48,428 bases of DNA from Chloroflexota bacterium (lineage in GTDB: Bacteria > Chloroflexota > Dehalococcoidia > SM23-28-2 > RBG-16-64-32): positions 1 through 48,428 of the forward strand of contig VBEJ01000039.1 of NCBI GenBank assembly GCA_005882985.1, given 5' to 3'. Below the pieces are notes generated by a model. That model was not told the origin of the DNA and did no database searches. It saw only the letters and a list, made by a program, of their open reading frames with translations. Below, in pieces: positions 23,471-32,249 of this stretch. Positions within the stretch are counted from its first letter, which is position 1, and each line of letters starts with the position of its first letter. The translations under genes were made by a program, and so were the position numbers.

Positions 23471-24208
23471 CTAGTGACCGATCGTTAAGAAACCAGACAG
23501 CCCCGCGACAAAGCCACCTGCGCCCACTAATGCGGCCCCGACGGCAGCCAAACCTATAATGCCCACGTTCCGTAGTATGTTTGCCGGGGCCACCCCATCG
23601 CCGATCACTTGGGAGCTGATGGTCACGAGGGTTCGCGGTTCGTCGTAGTAGATCCGAATCTGGGCCGAATCGTGGAGGAAGTCGATGCGTCGGACCTCCA
23701 CCCGCTTGACGGGCAGGCCGGTGCGTTTCTGCAGGTCGTCCAGCAATAGCGCCCGGTTTTGAGGCTTGATGAGATCTATCACCTCATACGTCAATACCTG
23801 GCTCGATTCGAATTGGAAGCCCCACTCCCTTTCGAGCACGTACAGCATGAGGACGGTGGCGGCATTGGCGAGGACGATCTTCTCCCAGTCCTCACCTGAC
23901 GGTATGGCAGAGTTGATCAGGGGTAGGGCGATCATTACGAACAGGTAGGTGATCTCGCGGATCGGTATGTCTTCCGTACGATAGCGGAGGAAGCTGAAGA
24001 CGGCAAAGAGACCGAAACCCACCCCGATGCTCGACGCAATGCTCGTCAACATGGCCATGACGAAGTAGATGACCGTGTTGAACGTGAGGAAGAGCAGGAC
24101 ATAACCTTTGTCCTGCGTCGCCGGGTAGTATATGAAGCGGACGATAATTAGCGCCACTATAAGGTTGAGCCCGGCGCCGCCCATGTAATCAATGAATTCG
24201 TTAGACAT
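23471..24208 (-). CDS. DUF4956 family membrane protein
   Basis: A 245-residue protein with four or five hydrophobic segments in the first half (GLNLIVALIIVRFIYY, VLLFLTFNTVIYFVMAML, GVGFGLFAVFSFLRYR, ITYLFVMIALPLINSAI). The motif FLRYRTEDIPIREITYLF is typical of DUF4956. A soluble C-terminal domain (LLLDDLQKRTGLPVKRVEVRRIDF) follows, with a final Gly/Ala-rich hydrophobic stretch. DUF4956 proteins commonly accompany VTC-domain proteins, as here, and may be membrane partners of the polyphosphate polymerase. The start overlaps the VTC gene end by 8 nt, with GAGAGG upstream. Function is not established. Confidence 0.85.
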   Translation of the reverse strand: MSNEFIDYMGGAGLNLIVALIIVRFIYYPATQDKGYVLLFLTFNTVIYFVMAMLTSIASSIGVGFGLFAVFSFLRYRTEDIPIREITYLFVMIALPLINSAIPSGEDWEKIVLANAATVLMLYVLEREWGFQFESSQVLTYEVIDLIKPQNRALLLDDLQKRTGLPVKRVEVRRIDFLHDSAQIRIYYDEPRTLVTISSQVIGDGVAPANILRNVGIIGLAAVGAALVGAGGFVAGLSGFLTIGH

Positions 24209-25121
24209 TGCCCGCCTCTCTCATGAGTTTCTTGATGAGCAATAGCGTTGGCTTGAAGCTGTTATGTTTCACGTCCTCGTAAAGTAGTGAGACGCCCAAG
24301 CAGTACTTGCTGACACTGGTCGGAAATACTCCCGCTGCACGCAGCGTCTTCATAGCTGGGCTCGACCAGTTAACGCCGGCTTGCTTCACCTCGACGATCG
24401 CCGTGCCCGGTAGCGGGACTTGTCGGCCATTGCCCGCGAACTTGAGGTCGATGTCCACTGTTATCCGCTCACCGACGCCGGCCTCCTCTCGGTTCACCAG
24501 CGTCGCCCGCGTGAAGTCGTTTATCAGCACGGGTGAAACGTCCGACTCCGCCCGCGGAGATCGGGACGACAGATACTCCTCGATATCCGGCGTTATCCTC
24601 GCCGTCAGGCGACGGGTGGGCAACCGGTGCTTAACCGTCAGACCCTTGTTGGTCTTCTCCTTGATCTCGAAGAAATAAAGGCCGGATTCGACGTACTCAC
24701 GGCTGCGCAGCTTGTGCCGGGGCTGCTTGCCAGCGTGGTGGAGACGGTACAGCGCCATGCCGGAACTATCGAAATACAGCGTGTGGTAGCGGTTGAGGCG
24801 CCTCCCGTCGATATCCAGAGCGCGGTAGTGCCGGCTAAGGGTGGCGAAGGCAGCCAGGAGGCGCTCGTGAGTCAGGACGTACTTTGTGTCCATGCGGTTC
24901 AGGAGCGCGACGCTATCCAAGTCAACCAGGTCCACCGGATCATAGGTGCGGAGGAGTTCCGCCAGCGCGTCGTGGGAGGATAGCTCGCTCCGAACGCTGT
25001 TGCTCGTTGGACTAGGGCGGTCGCCAGTGAAAGAGACGGGCGCAGAAACGGGCGCAACGAGACGTTCGGGCAACCCGGGGTGCCGCCCGTTCGTACTAGT
25101 CCGCTGTTTCTCAAGCGTCAT
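24201..25121 (-). CDS. VTC-domain (polyphosphate polymerase-like) protein
   Basis: A 306-residue protein with a disordered N-terminus (about 1-50) and then a VTC/triphosphate-tunnel domain. RMDTKYVLTHERLLAAF, YHTLYFDSSGMALYRLHHAG, KLRSREYVESGLYFFEIKEK and the late TAIVEVKQAGVNW and VSKYCLGVSLL are basic and acidic tunnel motifs. Eukaryotic VTC4 makes polyphosphate from ATP. Bacterial relatives are predicted to act similarly, but few are tested. It is coupled with DUF4956 downstream. GGAGG lies 13 nt before ATG 25121, a rather long spacing. The gene for the glycosidase is divergent, 471 nt away. Confidence 0.87.
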   Translation of the reverse strand: MTLEKQRTSTNGRHPGLPERLVAPVSAPVSFTGDRPSPTSNSVRSELSSHDALAELLRTYDPVDLVDLDSVALLNRMDTKYVLTHERLLAAFATLSRHYRALDIDGRRLNRYHTLYFDSSGMALYRLHHAGKQPRHKLRSREYVESGLYFFEIKEKTNKGLTVKHRLPTRRLTARITPDIEEYLSSRSPRAESDVSPVLINDFTRATLVNREEAGVGERITVDIDLKFAGNGRQVPLPGTAIVEVKQAGVNWSSPAMKTLRAAGVFPTSVSKYCLGVSLLYEDVKHNSFKPTLLLIKKLMREAGNV

Positions 25122-25592
25122 AACAGCGCGCTGTCCTCCGAATCGCCGACGCCGAGGCGGCGCAGGAGACTATGGATCTTCCTTTGTTCGGGCCCGACAA
25201 GGATGAAGACGCGCACAATCTAGGGCCTGCCCTACGGACGCGCTAATACAGGAGGTCGCGCAGATGCTTCCCGCCGTCGCCCGGGGCCCCCACAGCCTCG
25301 GGTCGACCCTCCTTTTAGCGCGACCGAGGGAAGTCACAATCACCGTCCGCTCCCTCTCAGCCCGCGTAGTTATGTATAGTGGGTGGGTGGCGGTAATGTG
25401 TCAAGTAAATGTTAGAAATAAAAATATCAGAACGGTTCAAACGAGGTCTACTGGTACGCTGCAAACGTTGACTTTAATTCCGCCGTTTCTCCTTCAAAAC
25501 GAAATTCCTATGGACTATGTCTTGACCTGAGCTCCTCGTGTCCGTCACGATGCGATCAGTGCCGGAATAGTTTCGCCGAAGGGGAGCCCGCA
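25122..25592. other. Divergent intergenic region between VTC gene and glycosidase, with AT-rich island
   Basis: 471 bases without a convincing gene. The first half is GC-rich. From about 25365 to 25530 it turns distinctly AT-rich (for example AGAAATAAAAATATCAGAAC), unlike the surrounding DNA. A TTGACT at 25469 lacks a matching -10 at normal spacing. ORF 25264-25530 (88 aa) has AGGAGG 8 nt before its ATG, but its composition changes halfway and it resembles no family, so it is not called. The AT-rich part probably holds regulatory DNA for the glycosidase. Confidence 0.4.
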
Positions 25593-27785
25593 ATCCCTCG
25601 CATAACTAACTCGCTGACGCTAAAAGCACTCGTTTCGTTCGTCCTCATCTGCGTCGCTGCCACCATCTTCGCGAGAGATGCCCAGGGAGCATCCTTGATA
25701 GCGAACGGGTCATTCGAAAACATCGGCTCGTCGTGGTTGTCCCCCTGGTACATGCAGACCAAGACGGGTGGAGCAGCGACGGTAAGCCAGACGAATGCGA
25801 CCAGGGCAGACGGCAGCTACTCGGCACTACTTAATGTGACCGCGGCCTCCGCCGCACAGCCGTGGGTCGTTCAGTTGTCCCAGGATAAGCTGGCAATTAC
25901 TAACGGGCAGACATATACAGTGGCGTTCTCGGCCAAGGCGGCGGTGGGGCGCACACTCGACGCGGTACTTCAGCAGACAGCCTCTCCGTATGCCGTATAC
26001 GCCGAGAACCGTTTCTCCCTGACGACCGCGTGGCAGACATTCAGCTTCTCGTATCCCGCCGGCGTATCGGACCCGGATGTCTCGCTGCACTTCAACGTCG
26101 GCGGAGCAACCGGCAACGTCTGGATCGACGCTGTTTCCGTAGCTGCAGGCAACTGGACCGCCACACCATCTCCGGCAGCGACGCCGACGCCCACGCGAAC
26201 GGCGACGGTGACCCCAACGCGAACGCCGGCAGCCGTGCCCACGACGGCGAGCGTATCGCTGCTGCCCGCGTCTGATGCGACCGTCCGCGCCGATTCGCCG
26301 TCCACCAACTATGGGAGTGCGACGACCCTGACCTCGGACGGATCGCCGATTACGGCGGCGTACATGAAGTTCGACCTGACGGGGCTCGGAAGCGCCTCTA
26401 TCAAGACGGCCACCCTGCGAATGATGGTGACCAACGGGTCCAGCGGAACCCAGTCACTCAAGCTGGGCGCCGACACCAGCTGGGGCGAATCGGCGATCAC
26501 CTACAGCAATCGTCCGGCGCTCGGGGCGGCGTTCAAGACATTCGCGGGAGGAGCCCAGGGTACCTGGGCGACCGTTGATGTGACGGGCGGAGTTTCGGGC
26601 ATGGCAGGACGCGTTCTAACGCTGGCGATCGACTCCGCAAGCTCGGATGGGTATGCCTTCTATTCGCGGGAGAACCCAATCGACAAGGTGACGCTTGTCA
26701 TCGAAACCGCAGGCGCCGGATCGCCAAGCTCGACCCCAACGCGGACGCCTACGGCGAAACCCAGCTCGTCCTCCACGCCGACACGGACGCCGACGTCTAC
26801 CCCGACGCCGACGCGGATGCCGACGGCGACTCCGTCTCCCGCACCCACCGTGACGGCCTCGTCACCAGGCGGGAAGGGGGTTGCTTTGCGGCCCTTCGTC
26901 CAGTACTGGGGCAGCAATCGGGCGGGTATGGACAGCGATTTCGCCGACATGAAGGCCGGAGGGATAACGTGGGCGCGAATCGATCTCTTCAACACGGCAT
27001 CGCCGGACCCAAATTTCGACTACGCCGTCCAGTCAGCGAAATCGCACGGCATCAACGTGCTTATCACAGTACACAAGACGCCGCCCGAAACTGACCTGGG
27101 GACGGACGCCGACCGCGCGGTGTACCGCACCTGGCTGGGTCAGATGGTAGACCGCTACAAGTACCACGTGAAGTACTGGGCTATCAACAACGAGCCAAAC
27201 CTGCACTACGAATGGAACATCGACGACAACGCGGGAAGTAATCAGACGGCCTACGAAGCGTCAGTCGCACGCTACGTGCAGCACCTTCGAGACGGGTACG
27301 AGACGGTGAAGGCGAAGGACCCGTCGGCGGTCGTCCTGTTCGCCGGCCTTTCGGAATGGACGGTAGAGCGTTATATGGACGCGCTAATCAAGACGGACGC
27401 CTATCGCTACTTTGACATTATCCCGTTTCACCCGTACGGCTATAATCCCGACCGCGTGCTGAGCCGCTTCAACTCTTTCAAGGGCAAATTGAACTTGAAT
27501 AGCAACTACAGCCGGAAGCCAATCTGGGTTACGGAGATCGGGTTCAACACATCCTGGTCGAACAAAGCAGGCTACGTGACGTCAGAGCAAACGAAGGCAA
27601 GTTACCTCGCACAAACGCTGCCGCGGCTGAAAGCTGCGAGTGCGCAGCTCCCGATTTTCTGGTACACGCTGCACGAGAATGAGGACGTCGGCGGATTCGC
27701 GCTCACGCGCAAGAACAAGACGACGCTTCAGACGACTTACCTTCCCGCCTACTACACGTATCGCGACCTCGTCTATCCGCAGTAG
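25593..27785 (+). CDS. Secreted modular glycoside hydrolase (CBM-like + DNRLRE + clan-A GH)
   Basis: About 730 residues. A signal peptide (LKALVSFVLICVAATIFA, then RDAQGA) lies upstream of the tracked TTG start 25695. Reading the same frame back, it begins at ATC 25593, with AAGGGGAG 6 nt before it and no ATG/GTG/TTG available. Domains: CBM-like jelly roll (NGSFENIGSSW..., about 35-185), Thr/Pro linker (TPTRTATVTPTRTP), DNRLRE-type module (LLPASDATVRADSPSTNYGS..., about 215-385), second TPTRTPT linker, then a TIM-barrel glycosidase (about 430-730). Likely acid/base Glu is in AINNEPNLHYEW and nucleophile Glu in WVTEIGFNT, a clan GH-A arrangement (GH39/GH5-like). Substrate unknown. It is probably exported to act on polysaccharide. 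Confidence 0.83.
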   Translation: MPRITNSLTLKALVSFVLICVAATIFARDAQGASLIANGSFENIGSSWLSPWYMQTKTGGAATVSQTNATRADGSYSALLNVTAASAAQPWVVQLSQDKLAITNGQTYTVAFSAKAAVGRTLDAVLQQTASPYAVYAENRFSLTTAWQTFSFSYPAGVSDPDVSLHFNVGGATGNVWIDAVSVAAGNWTATPSPAATPTPTRTATVTPTRTPAAVPTTASVSLLPASDATVRADSPSTNYGSATTLTSDGSPITAAYMKFDLTGLGSASIKTATLRMMVTNGSSGTQSLKLGADTSWGESAITYSNRPALGAAFKTFAGGAQGTWATVDVTGGVSGMAGRVLTLAIDSASSDGYAFYSRENPIDKVTLVIETAGAGSPSSTPTRTPTAKPSSSSTPTRTPTSTPTPTRMPTATPSPAPTVTASSPGGKGVALRPFVQYWGSNRAGMDSDFADMKAGGITWARIDLFNTASPDPNFDYAVQSAKSHGINVLITVHKTPPETDLGTDADRAVYRTWLGQMVDRYKYHVKYWAINNEPNLHYEWNIDDNAGSNQTAYEASVARYVQHLRDGYETVKAKDPSAVVLFAGLSEWTVERYMDALIKTDAYRYFDIIPFHPYGYNPDRVLSRFNSFKGKLNLNSNYSRKPIWVTEIGFNTSWSNKAGYVTSEQTKASYLAQTLPRLKAASAQLPIFWYTLHENEDVGGFALTRKNKTTLQTTYLPAYYTYRDLVYPQ

Positions 27786-27823
27786 AATCTGCTATACGCC
27801 TCATTTCGGGAAGGAGTCGGACG

Positions 27824-28906
27824 TTGAAGGCTGCAGTATTTCACGGCGTAAATCAACCGCTCACTGTTGAAGACATCGAGATCGCTAAGCCGATGGCGCG
27901 AGAGATAGTCGTCCGTACGGCGGCGTCGGGGGTGTGTCACAGCGACTTGCACTTCGTGGAAGGGCTGTGGCCCTTTCCGCCGCCGGCAGTACTCGGCCAC
28001 GAGGCGGCGGGGATCGTCGAAGAAGTTGGTGAGCAGGTGACCTACGTTAAGCCCGGCGACCACGTGATCGCCTGCCTTTCCGTCTTCTGCGGGCACTGCG
28101 AGCAGTGTCTGACCGGCCATCCCAACCGCTGCTTCAACCCGGAGACACGCCGGGCCCCAGACGACCCGCCGAGGCTTTCGCAGAACGGCCAGCCTGTCAA
28201 CCAGTTCATCAACATCTCGAGCTTCGCCGAGAAGATGCTTTTGCACGAAAACGCTGTCGTGAGGATCCGCGAGGACATGCCTCTCGAAGCGGCGGCTCTT
28301 ATCGGGTGCGGCGTGATGACCGGGGTAGGCGCAGCCCTGAACACCGCGAAGGTCGAGCCAGGCTCAACGGTTGCAGTCTTCGGCGCTGGGGGAGTCGGGC
28401 TTGCGGCGATCCAGGGGTCGCGGATTGCGGGCGCACGGATGATAATTGCCGTCGATATCTCGGAGAGCAAGCTCGCGACGGCGAGGGAGCTCGGGGCGAC
28501 GCACATAGTGGACGCTTCGTCCGGAGATCCGGTAACGAAGATTCGGGAGATGACCGGTGGCGGTGCCGACTACGCTTTCGAAGCGATTGGTCTGAAGACG
28601 GTGGCGGCGCAGGCGTTCGAATGCCTTAACGTGGGCGGTACGGCAACCGTAATCGGCATGATTCCGATCGGCGAGAAGGTAGAGATCGATGCTCGGATCC
28701 TGCTCAGCGAACGCAAGCTCCAGGGCAGCATCATGGGGTCGAACCGCTTTCGCGTGGACATGCCGCGCTACATCGACTTCTATCTGCAGGGACGGCTGAA
28801 ATTGGACGAGATGATCACGCGCAAGGGCCGCCTCGAGGACGTCAACGAAGCGTTTCGCGCGATGAAGGCGGGTGAAGTAGCGCGGACGGTGCTTACATTT
28901 AACTGA
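27824..28906 (+). CDS. Zinc-dependent MDR alcohol dehydrogenase
   Basis: A 360-residue medium-chain dehydrogenase. Catalytic zinc ligands are C38 and H59-E60 (GVCHSDLH, VLGHEAAG) with a later Cys in ALIGCGVMTG. The structural zinc site is C89, C92, C95 and C103 (CGHCEQCLTGHPNRC). The NAD(P)-binding Rossmann motif is VAVFGAGGVGLAAIQ. This is the class III-like alcohol/formaldehyde dehydrogenase branch, with length and spacing normal. TTG 27824 is preceded by GGAAGGAG. The substrate cannot be told. The operon partner, if any, is unclear since the next gene on the plus strand is far away. Confidence 0.9.
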   Translation: MKAAVFHGVNQPLTVEDIEIAKPMAREIVVRTAASGVCHSDLHFVEGLWPFPPPAVLGHEAAGIVEEVGEQVTYVKPGDHVIACLSVFCGHCEQCLTGHPNRCFNPETRRAPDDPPRLSQNGQPVNQFINISSFAEKMLLHENAVVRIREDMPLEAAALIGCGVMTGVGAALNTAKVEPGSTVAVFGAGGVGLAAIQGSRIAGARMIIAVDISESKLATARELGATHIVDASSGDPVTKIREMTGGGADYAFEAIGLKTVAAQAFECLNVGGTATVIGMIPIGEKVEIDARILLSERKLQGSIMGSNRFRVDMPRYIDFYLQGRLKLDEMITRKGRLEDVNEAFRAMKAGEVARTVLTFN

Positions 28907-28975
28907 TGGCGAATGAACCTCACACCGGATTGCTCGAGCGGGTAAACGAATCGGGCGGGCCGACCGCAGTCGTTG

Positions 28976-29766
28976 TTAGCTGAAGCGGCGAAAGAAGTCG
29001 ATCACCGCAGCGTTGAAGCTCGGCGCGTCTTCGATGTTGACGGCGTGACCCGTGTCGAGGTGAGCAACCGAGATGCCGGGGATGGCGCGCTCCGCGAACC
29101 GTCCTTGTTCGCGGAAGCCTTCCTCTCGATCGCCTGCCACCAGGAAAGTCGGTACCTGCGGGCAGCGATCAGATCGCGCACTGAGGAGTAAGGGATGGTG
29201 TGTACGGCCGTCCGCGCTATACCAATCGGATTGTGGAGTGCATAGTCTGCGATTAACGCTTCCTTCGCGGCACGCGGGAGACGGCGGCTGCGCGTAGGCG
29301 CGAACGGATGCTTGTCGAGCGCCGCGCGGCCGTCGCGCTCAAGTTGTTGCGCCTGCGCTTCCATGATTGGCATTACCCGCTTCGCCCAATCGCCCCCGGC
29401 CAGCGCCGAGTTTGAGTTCGTGAAGACCTGCGCAATGACGCTTTCAGGGTGCTCCAGGGAATAACGCAGCGTCAGCGCGGCACCCAGAGACTGACCGCAC
29501 ACAAACCAGCGGTCGATGCCGAGGAAATGGCGGATCACTTCGAATTCGGCGACGTAAGAGTCTGGCGAATAGGCGGACGTATCGTCGGGGGCCGGTGACC
29601 GGGCGTGGCCGAGCAGCTCGATCACAACCGGGCAGAAGTTGGCGGAGAGCGCTTCGAGGTTGAGGATCCAGTGGGCGCGGCTGGACAGGAAGCCGTGGAC
29701 GAGGAGCAGGTATGGCCCCGGCTCCCCATGTACCTCGAAGTAGAGGAGCGGTTGGCGTCGAGTCAA
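28976..29766 (-). pseudogene. Alpha/beta hydrolase gene with a frameshift near the C-terminus
   Basis: The first ~200 residues follow the alpha/beta-hydrolase pattern: oxyanion HGFLSSRAHW, an acidic/His region (IELLGHARSPAPDD) and nucleophile elbow VCGQSLGAAL with Ser. After SVRDLIAARR the tracked ORF becomes Ser/Arg-rich nonsense. The adjacent frame reads PTFLVAGDREEGFREQGRFA and then LDTGHAVNIEDAPSFNAAV to TAA at 28976-28978, which supplies the catalytic Asp and His (DTGHAVNIE). A one-base indel near 29150-29165 restores the whole protein (about 262 aa). It may be a sequencing error or a real mutation. It lies downstream of two crotonase genes, so it may act on a CoA-pathway intermediate. 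Confidence 0.82.
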
Positions 29767-29778
29767 TCGGCGAAGCCG

Positions 29779-30621
29779 CTATGCGCCATTGAAGCGCGCC
29801 TTGCGCTTCTCGCGGAAGGCAGCGATTCCCTCGCGCGCGTCGGGGTGGTGGTCGGTCACGGCCGTCTTGGCGGCGATATCGTCCAGCGCCCCCGCGAATG
29901 ACATTTCGGCAGCGTTGTAGATTGATCGCTTGAGCATGCGCATGGCGACCTGCGGGCCTTCGGCCAGCTCTCGCGCTAGCTCAAGCGCTCGGTCGAGCAG
30001 CTGGTCCGAAGGGACTACTTCGTTGACGAGACCTAGGTCGAGGGCCTCTTTGGCACTCACGATGCGGTTTCGCATGAGGAAGTCGATAGCCTTCGCCACG
30101 CCGAGAAGCTGCACGAGTAGGTACTGCCCTCCCTCGTCCGGCATCAGGCCGAAGCGAAGGGTGCCGCTGCCGATGCGGGCGTCTTCTGAGGCGATGCGAA
30201 AATCGCAGGAGAGTGCCAGCGACATGCCCGTCTGAATCGCAAAGCCGTTGATGGCGGCGATCGTGAGCTTATCCAGCTCGCGAACGGTCCAGTTCAGCCG
30301 CTGCGAGATCGAGCGCAGGGCGGAGTAGGTGCCAATCGGGTCGGTGTGGCCGCGGCCGATATCCGGGACGAGCGCTCGGGCGCCGTCGCCGCCGAGCGGG
30401 CGGCCCGAGATATCGTCGCCCGCAGAGAACGCCTTACCGAACCCGGTAATGACAATGACGCGAACGGCGTGGTCCATCTGCGCTTCGGTAAGGATCTCAA
30501 CGAGGTCTCGCTTCAAGCCCTGCGTCATGCCGTTGAGGCGGTCGGGCTGGTTGAACGTTATGAGCCCGATGCCCGGGTCGTGTAGCGCGACTTCGAAGCC
30601 GCGGAACTTTCCGGTTTCCAT
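29779..30621 (-). CDS. Enoyl-CoA hydratase/isomerase (crotonase) family protein, copy 1
   Basis: A 280-residue crotonase-fold protein. FNQPDRLNGMTQGLKRDLVEIL and VIVITGFGKAFSAGDDISGR form the CoA-binding region with the first oxyanion residues. AAINGFAIQTGMSLALSCDFRIASEDARIG and RFGLMPDEGGQYLLVQLLG carry the second oxyanion and the general acid/base positions. Such enzymes hydrate, isomerise or cleave acyl-CoA thioesters. The exact reaction is not readable. It lies 7 nt downstream of the second crotonase gene and 12 nt upstream of the broken hydrolase, all on the minus strand. Confidence 0.9.
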   Translation of the reverse strand: METGKFRGFEVALHDPGIGLITFNQPDRLNGMTQGLKRDLVEILTEAQMDHAVRVIVITGFGKAFSAGDDISGRPLGGDGARALVPDIGRGHTDPIGTYSALRSISQRLNWTVRELDKLTIAAINGFAIQTGMSLALSCDFRIASEDARIGSGTLRFGLMPDEGGQYLLVQLLGVAKAIDFLMRNRIVSAKEALDLGLVNEVVPSDQLLDRALELARELAEGPQVAMRMLKRSIYNAAEMSFAGALDDIAAKTAVTDHHPDAREGIAAFREKRKARFNGA

Positions 30622-30628
30622 CGCCGGC

Positions 30629-31447
30629 CTATTGGCCGCTGAACGTCGGCGATCGCTTCTCGACGAAGGCGCGGGCCGCCTCGCGGTGGTCCTGCGTCGT
30701 GCCCGAGAGCCGCATATTCAGCGCCTCCTGTTCGAGGAGCGTCAGCAGATCGCTCGTCTCGGCACGGTTGAGGTTCTCCTTCATGCGCGCATAAGCGAGC
30801 GCTGGGCCACTGGCGATGGTCGAGGCGAGATTCATGGTCTCTTGCTCAAGGTCGTCGTGCGGGACCACTTTGCTGACCATGCCTATGCGTTGTGCCTCAT
30901 CCGCCTCGACGATCTGGCCGGTGAAGTAGAGCAGTCGGGCGCGCTCGCTACCGACAAGGCGTTGCAGGAAATACGACCCGCCGAAGTCGCCGCTGAAGCC
31001 CACGTTTCGAAAAACCGTGCCAAATTTGGCGCGATCGGAGGCGATGCGGATATCGCAGGCGAGCGCCAGGCTAAGGCCCGCCCCGACGGCGTGGCCGTTT
31101 ACCATCGCGATTGTCGGCTTCGGCATCGTGTGAAGGGTGTAGCTCGTCCGGCGCTGAGAGTCACGTAGCTCGTCGACGCCGTAGGCGAACGCGGCGGCCG
31201 GCGAGCGCTTGCCATCGGATTCTCGCGCGCCCTGAGCGGCCATGTTCTTGACATCGCCGCCGGCACAAAAGGCGCGTCCGGCACCTGTGAGGACCACGCA
31301 GCGGACAGCGTTGTCCCAACGGGACTCCTCGAGGTGCTGGGCCAGCAGGGGCATCAGATCGCCGCCCATAGCGTTCAGGCTGTCCGGGCGGTTGAGTGTA
31401 ATCAGCGCGACGCCGTTGTCGCGCGTCTCAAAGATGACGTCGGGCAT
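30629..31447 (-). CDS. Enoyl-CoA hydratase/isomerase (crotonase) family protein, copy 2
   Basis: A 272-residue crotonase-fold protein. ALITLNRPDSLNAMGGDLMPLL and VVLTGAGRAFCAGGDVKNMAAQG form the CoA and first oxyanion region. MVNGHAVGAGLSLALACDIRIAS and FRNVGFSGDFGGSYFLQRLVG form the second. An Asp in GDFGG occupies the position where hydratases have Glu, as in PaaG-type isomerases, so an isomerase or other crotonase reaction is possible. The track starts at 31567, but ATG 31447 is preferred because GAGAAGGAGG lies just upstream and the fold begins there. First gene of the minus-strand run. Confidence 0.9.
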   Translation of the reverse strand: MPDVIFETRDNGVALITLNRPDSLNAMGGDLMPLLAQHLEESRWDNAVRCVVLTGAGRAFCAGGDVKNMAAQGARESDGKRSPAAAFAYGVDELRDSQRRTSYTLHTMPKPTIAMVNGHAVGAGLSLALACDIRIASDRAKFGTVFRNVGFSGDFGGSYFLQRLVGSERARLLYFTGQIVEADEAQRIGMVSKVVPHDDLEQETMNLASTIASGPALAYARMKENLNRAETSDLLTLLEQEALNMRLSGTTQDHREAARAFVEKRSPTFSGQ

Positions 31448-31526
31448 GAGGCGCCTCCTTCTCAAAAAGCCGGCCCCGCAAGACAGGGCCCTGCGACCAA
31501 CTATCTTACCCCCAAACGGCTTCGGC

Positions 31527-31556
31527 GTGGCACGTAACTTCGCCGCTGAATATGAT
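31527..31556 (+). promoter_or_regulatory. Possible promoter for plsY
   Basis: GTGGCA (31527-31532), 18 nt, TATGAT (31551-31556). ATG 31566 lies about 3 nt after the expected start, so the transcript would be almost leaderless. The -35 match is moderate. Confidence 0.4.
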
Positions 31557-31565
31557 AGGCGCCGC

Positions 31566-32249
31566 ATGCGGACACTGATCGCGGCGTCGCTCGGCTATCT
31601 GGTGGGTTCGTTCCCGACCGCGGACATCGTGACGCGATACGCAGCACGACGCAACGGCGAAGAGTCAGTCGACTTGCGGGCCGCGGGCACCGGCAATCCG
31701 GGCAGCCTTAATGCGGCCAAGCTGCTCGGCTGGAAGTGGGGGGCCATTATCCTCGCCGGCGACATGATGAAAGGTGCCCTGGCCTCGCTGGCGGGGCGCG
31801 CCGTCGCTGGTGACAACGGGACGTACGCTGCGGGAAGCGGGGCGGTTATTGGCCACTGCGCACCGGTGTGGAGCGGATTCCGCGGTGGCAAGGGTGTGGC
31901 GACAAGCGCCGGCACTTCGCTCGTATGCTTTCCAGCATACATGCCGGTCGACATCTCGCTGGCGGCGGCAACCCTGGCACTCTCCCGCGGGCAGGCGGGG
32001 ACGGCGACGTATGTGGCATCGGCCGTTTTCGTTACGGCCGCGCTCTATTGGTGGTTACGTCGCAACGGCAGCCTCTGGGGGCCCAAACCTACGATCGGCT
32101 TGCCGGCATATGCCCTCTCGACAAGCGCGATCATCACTTATCGCTTTGTGACGGCTCAGATGGCTCCTGCCTCACCGCCTCAGACAGCCGCTCTGCAAAC
32201 CATACCGTTGAAAGCGAAACGGCCGCTGTCTCGTAATCCGCTGCCATGA
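31566..32249 (+). CDS. plsY: Glycerol-3-phosphate acyltransferase PlsY
   Basis: A 227-residue integral membrane protein. The conserved PlsY motifs are in order: LVGSFPTADIV, GTGNPGSLNAAKLLGW and GHCAPVWSGFRGGKGVAT. It uses acyl-phosphate to acylate glycerol-3-phosphate in the first step of phospholipid synthesis. The track starts at 31242, but ATG 31566 matches the family N-terminus and the promoter at 31527. GTGNPGS replaces the common GSGNxGAT. The C-terminal ~30 residues (after about 195) are Pro-rich and not typical. The stop overlaps the degV start (ATGA). Confidence 0.87.
   Translation: MRTLIAASLGYLVGSFPTADIVTRYAARRNGEESVDLRAAGTGNPGSLNAAKLLGWKWGAIILAGDMMKGALASLAGRAVAGDNGTYAAGSGAVIGHCAPVWSGFRGGKGVATSAGTSLVCFPAYMPVDISLAAATLALSRGQAGTATYVASAVFVTAALYWWLRRNGSLWGPKPTIGLPAYALSTSAIITYRFVTAQMAPASPPQTAALQTIPLKAKRPLSRNPLP

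Noticed and set aside
25264-25530. 88-aa ORF with AGGAGG at good spacing
   Set aside because: Composition changes from GC-rich to AT-rich mid-way, and no family features are visible. Mentioned in the intergenic entry only.
28906-28983. 25-codon ORF (MANEPHTGLLERVNESGG...) starting in the alcohol dehydrogenase stop (TGATG)
   Set aside because: Too short and overlapping the end of the hydrolase gene; could be the remnant of a lost gene but cannot be supported.
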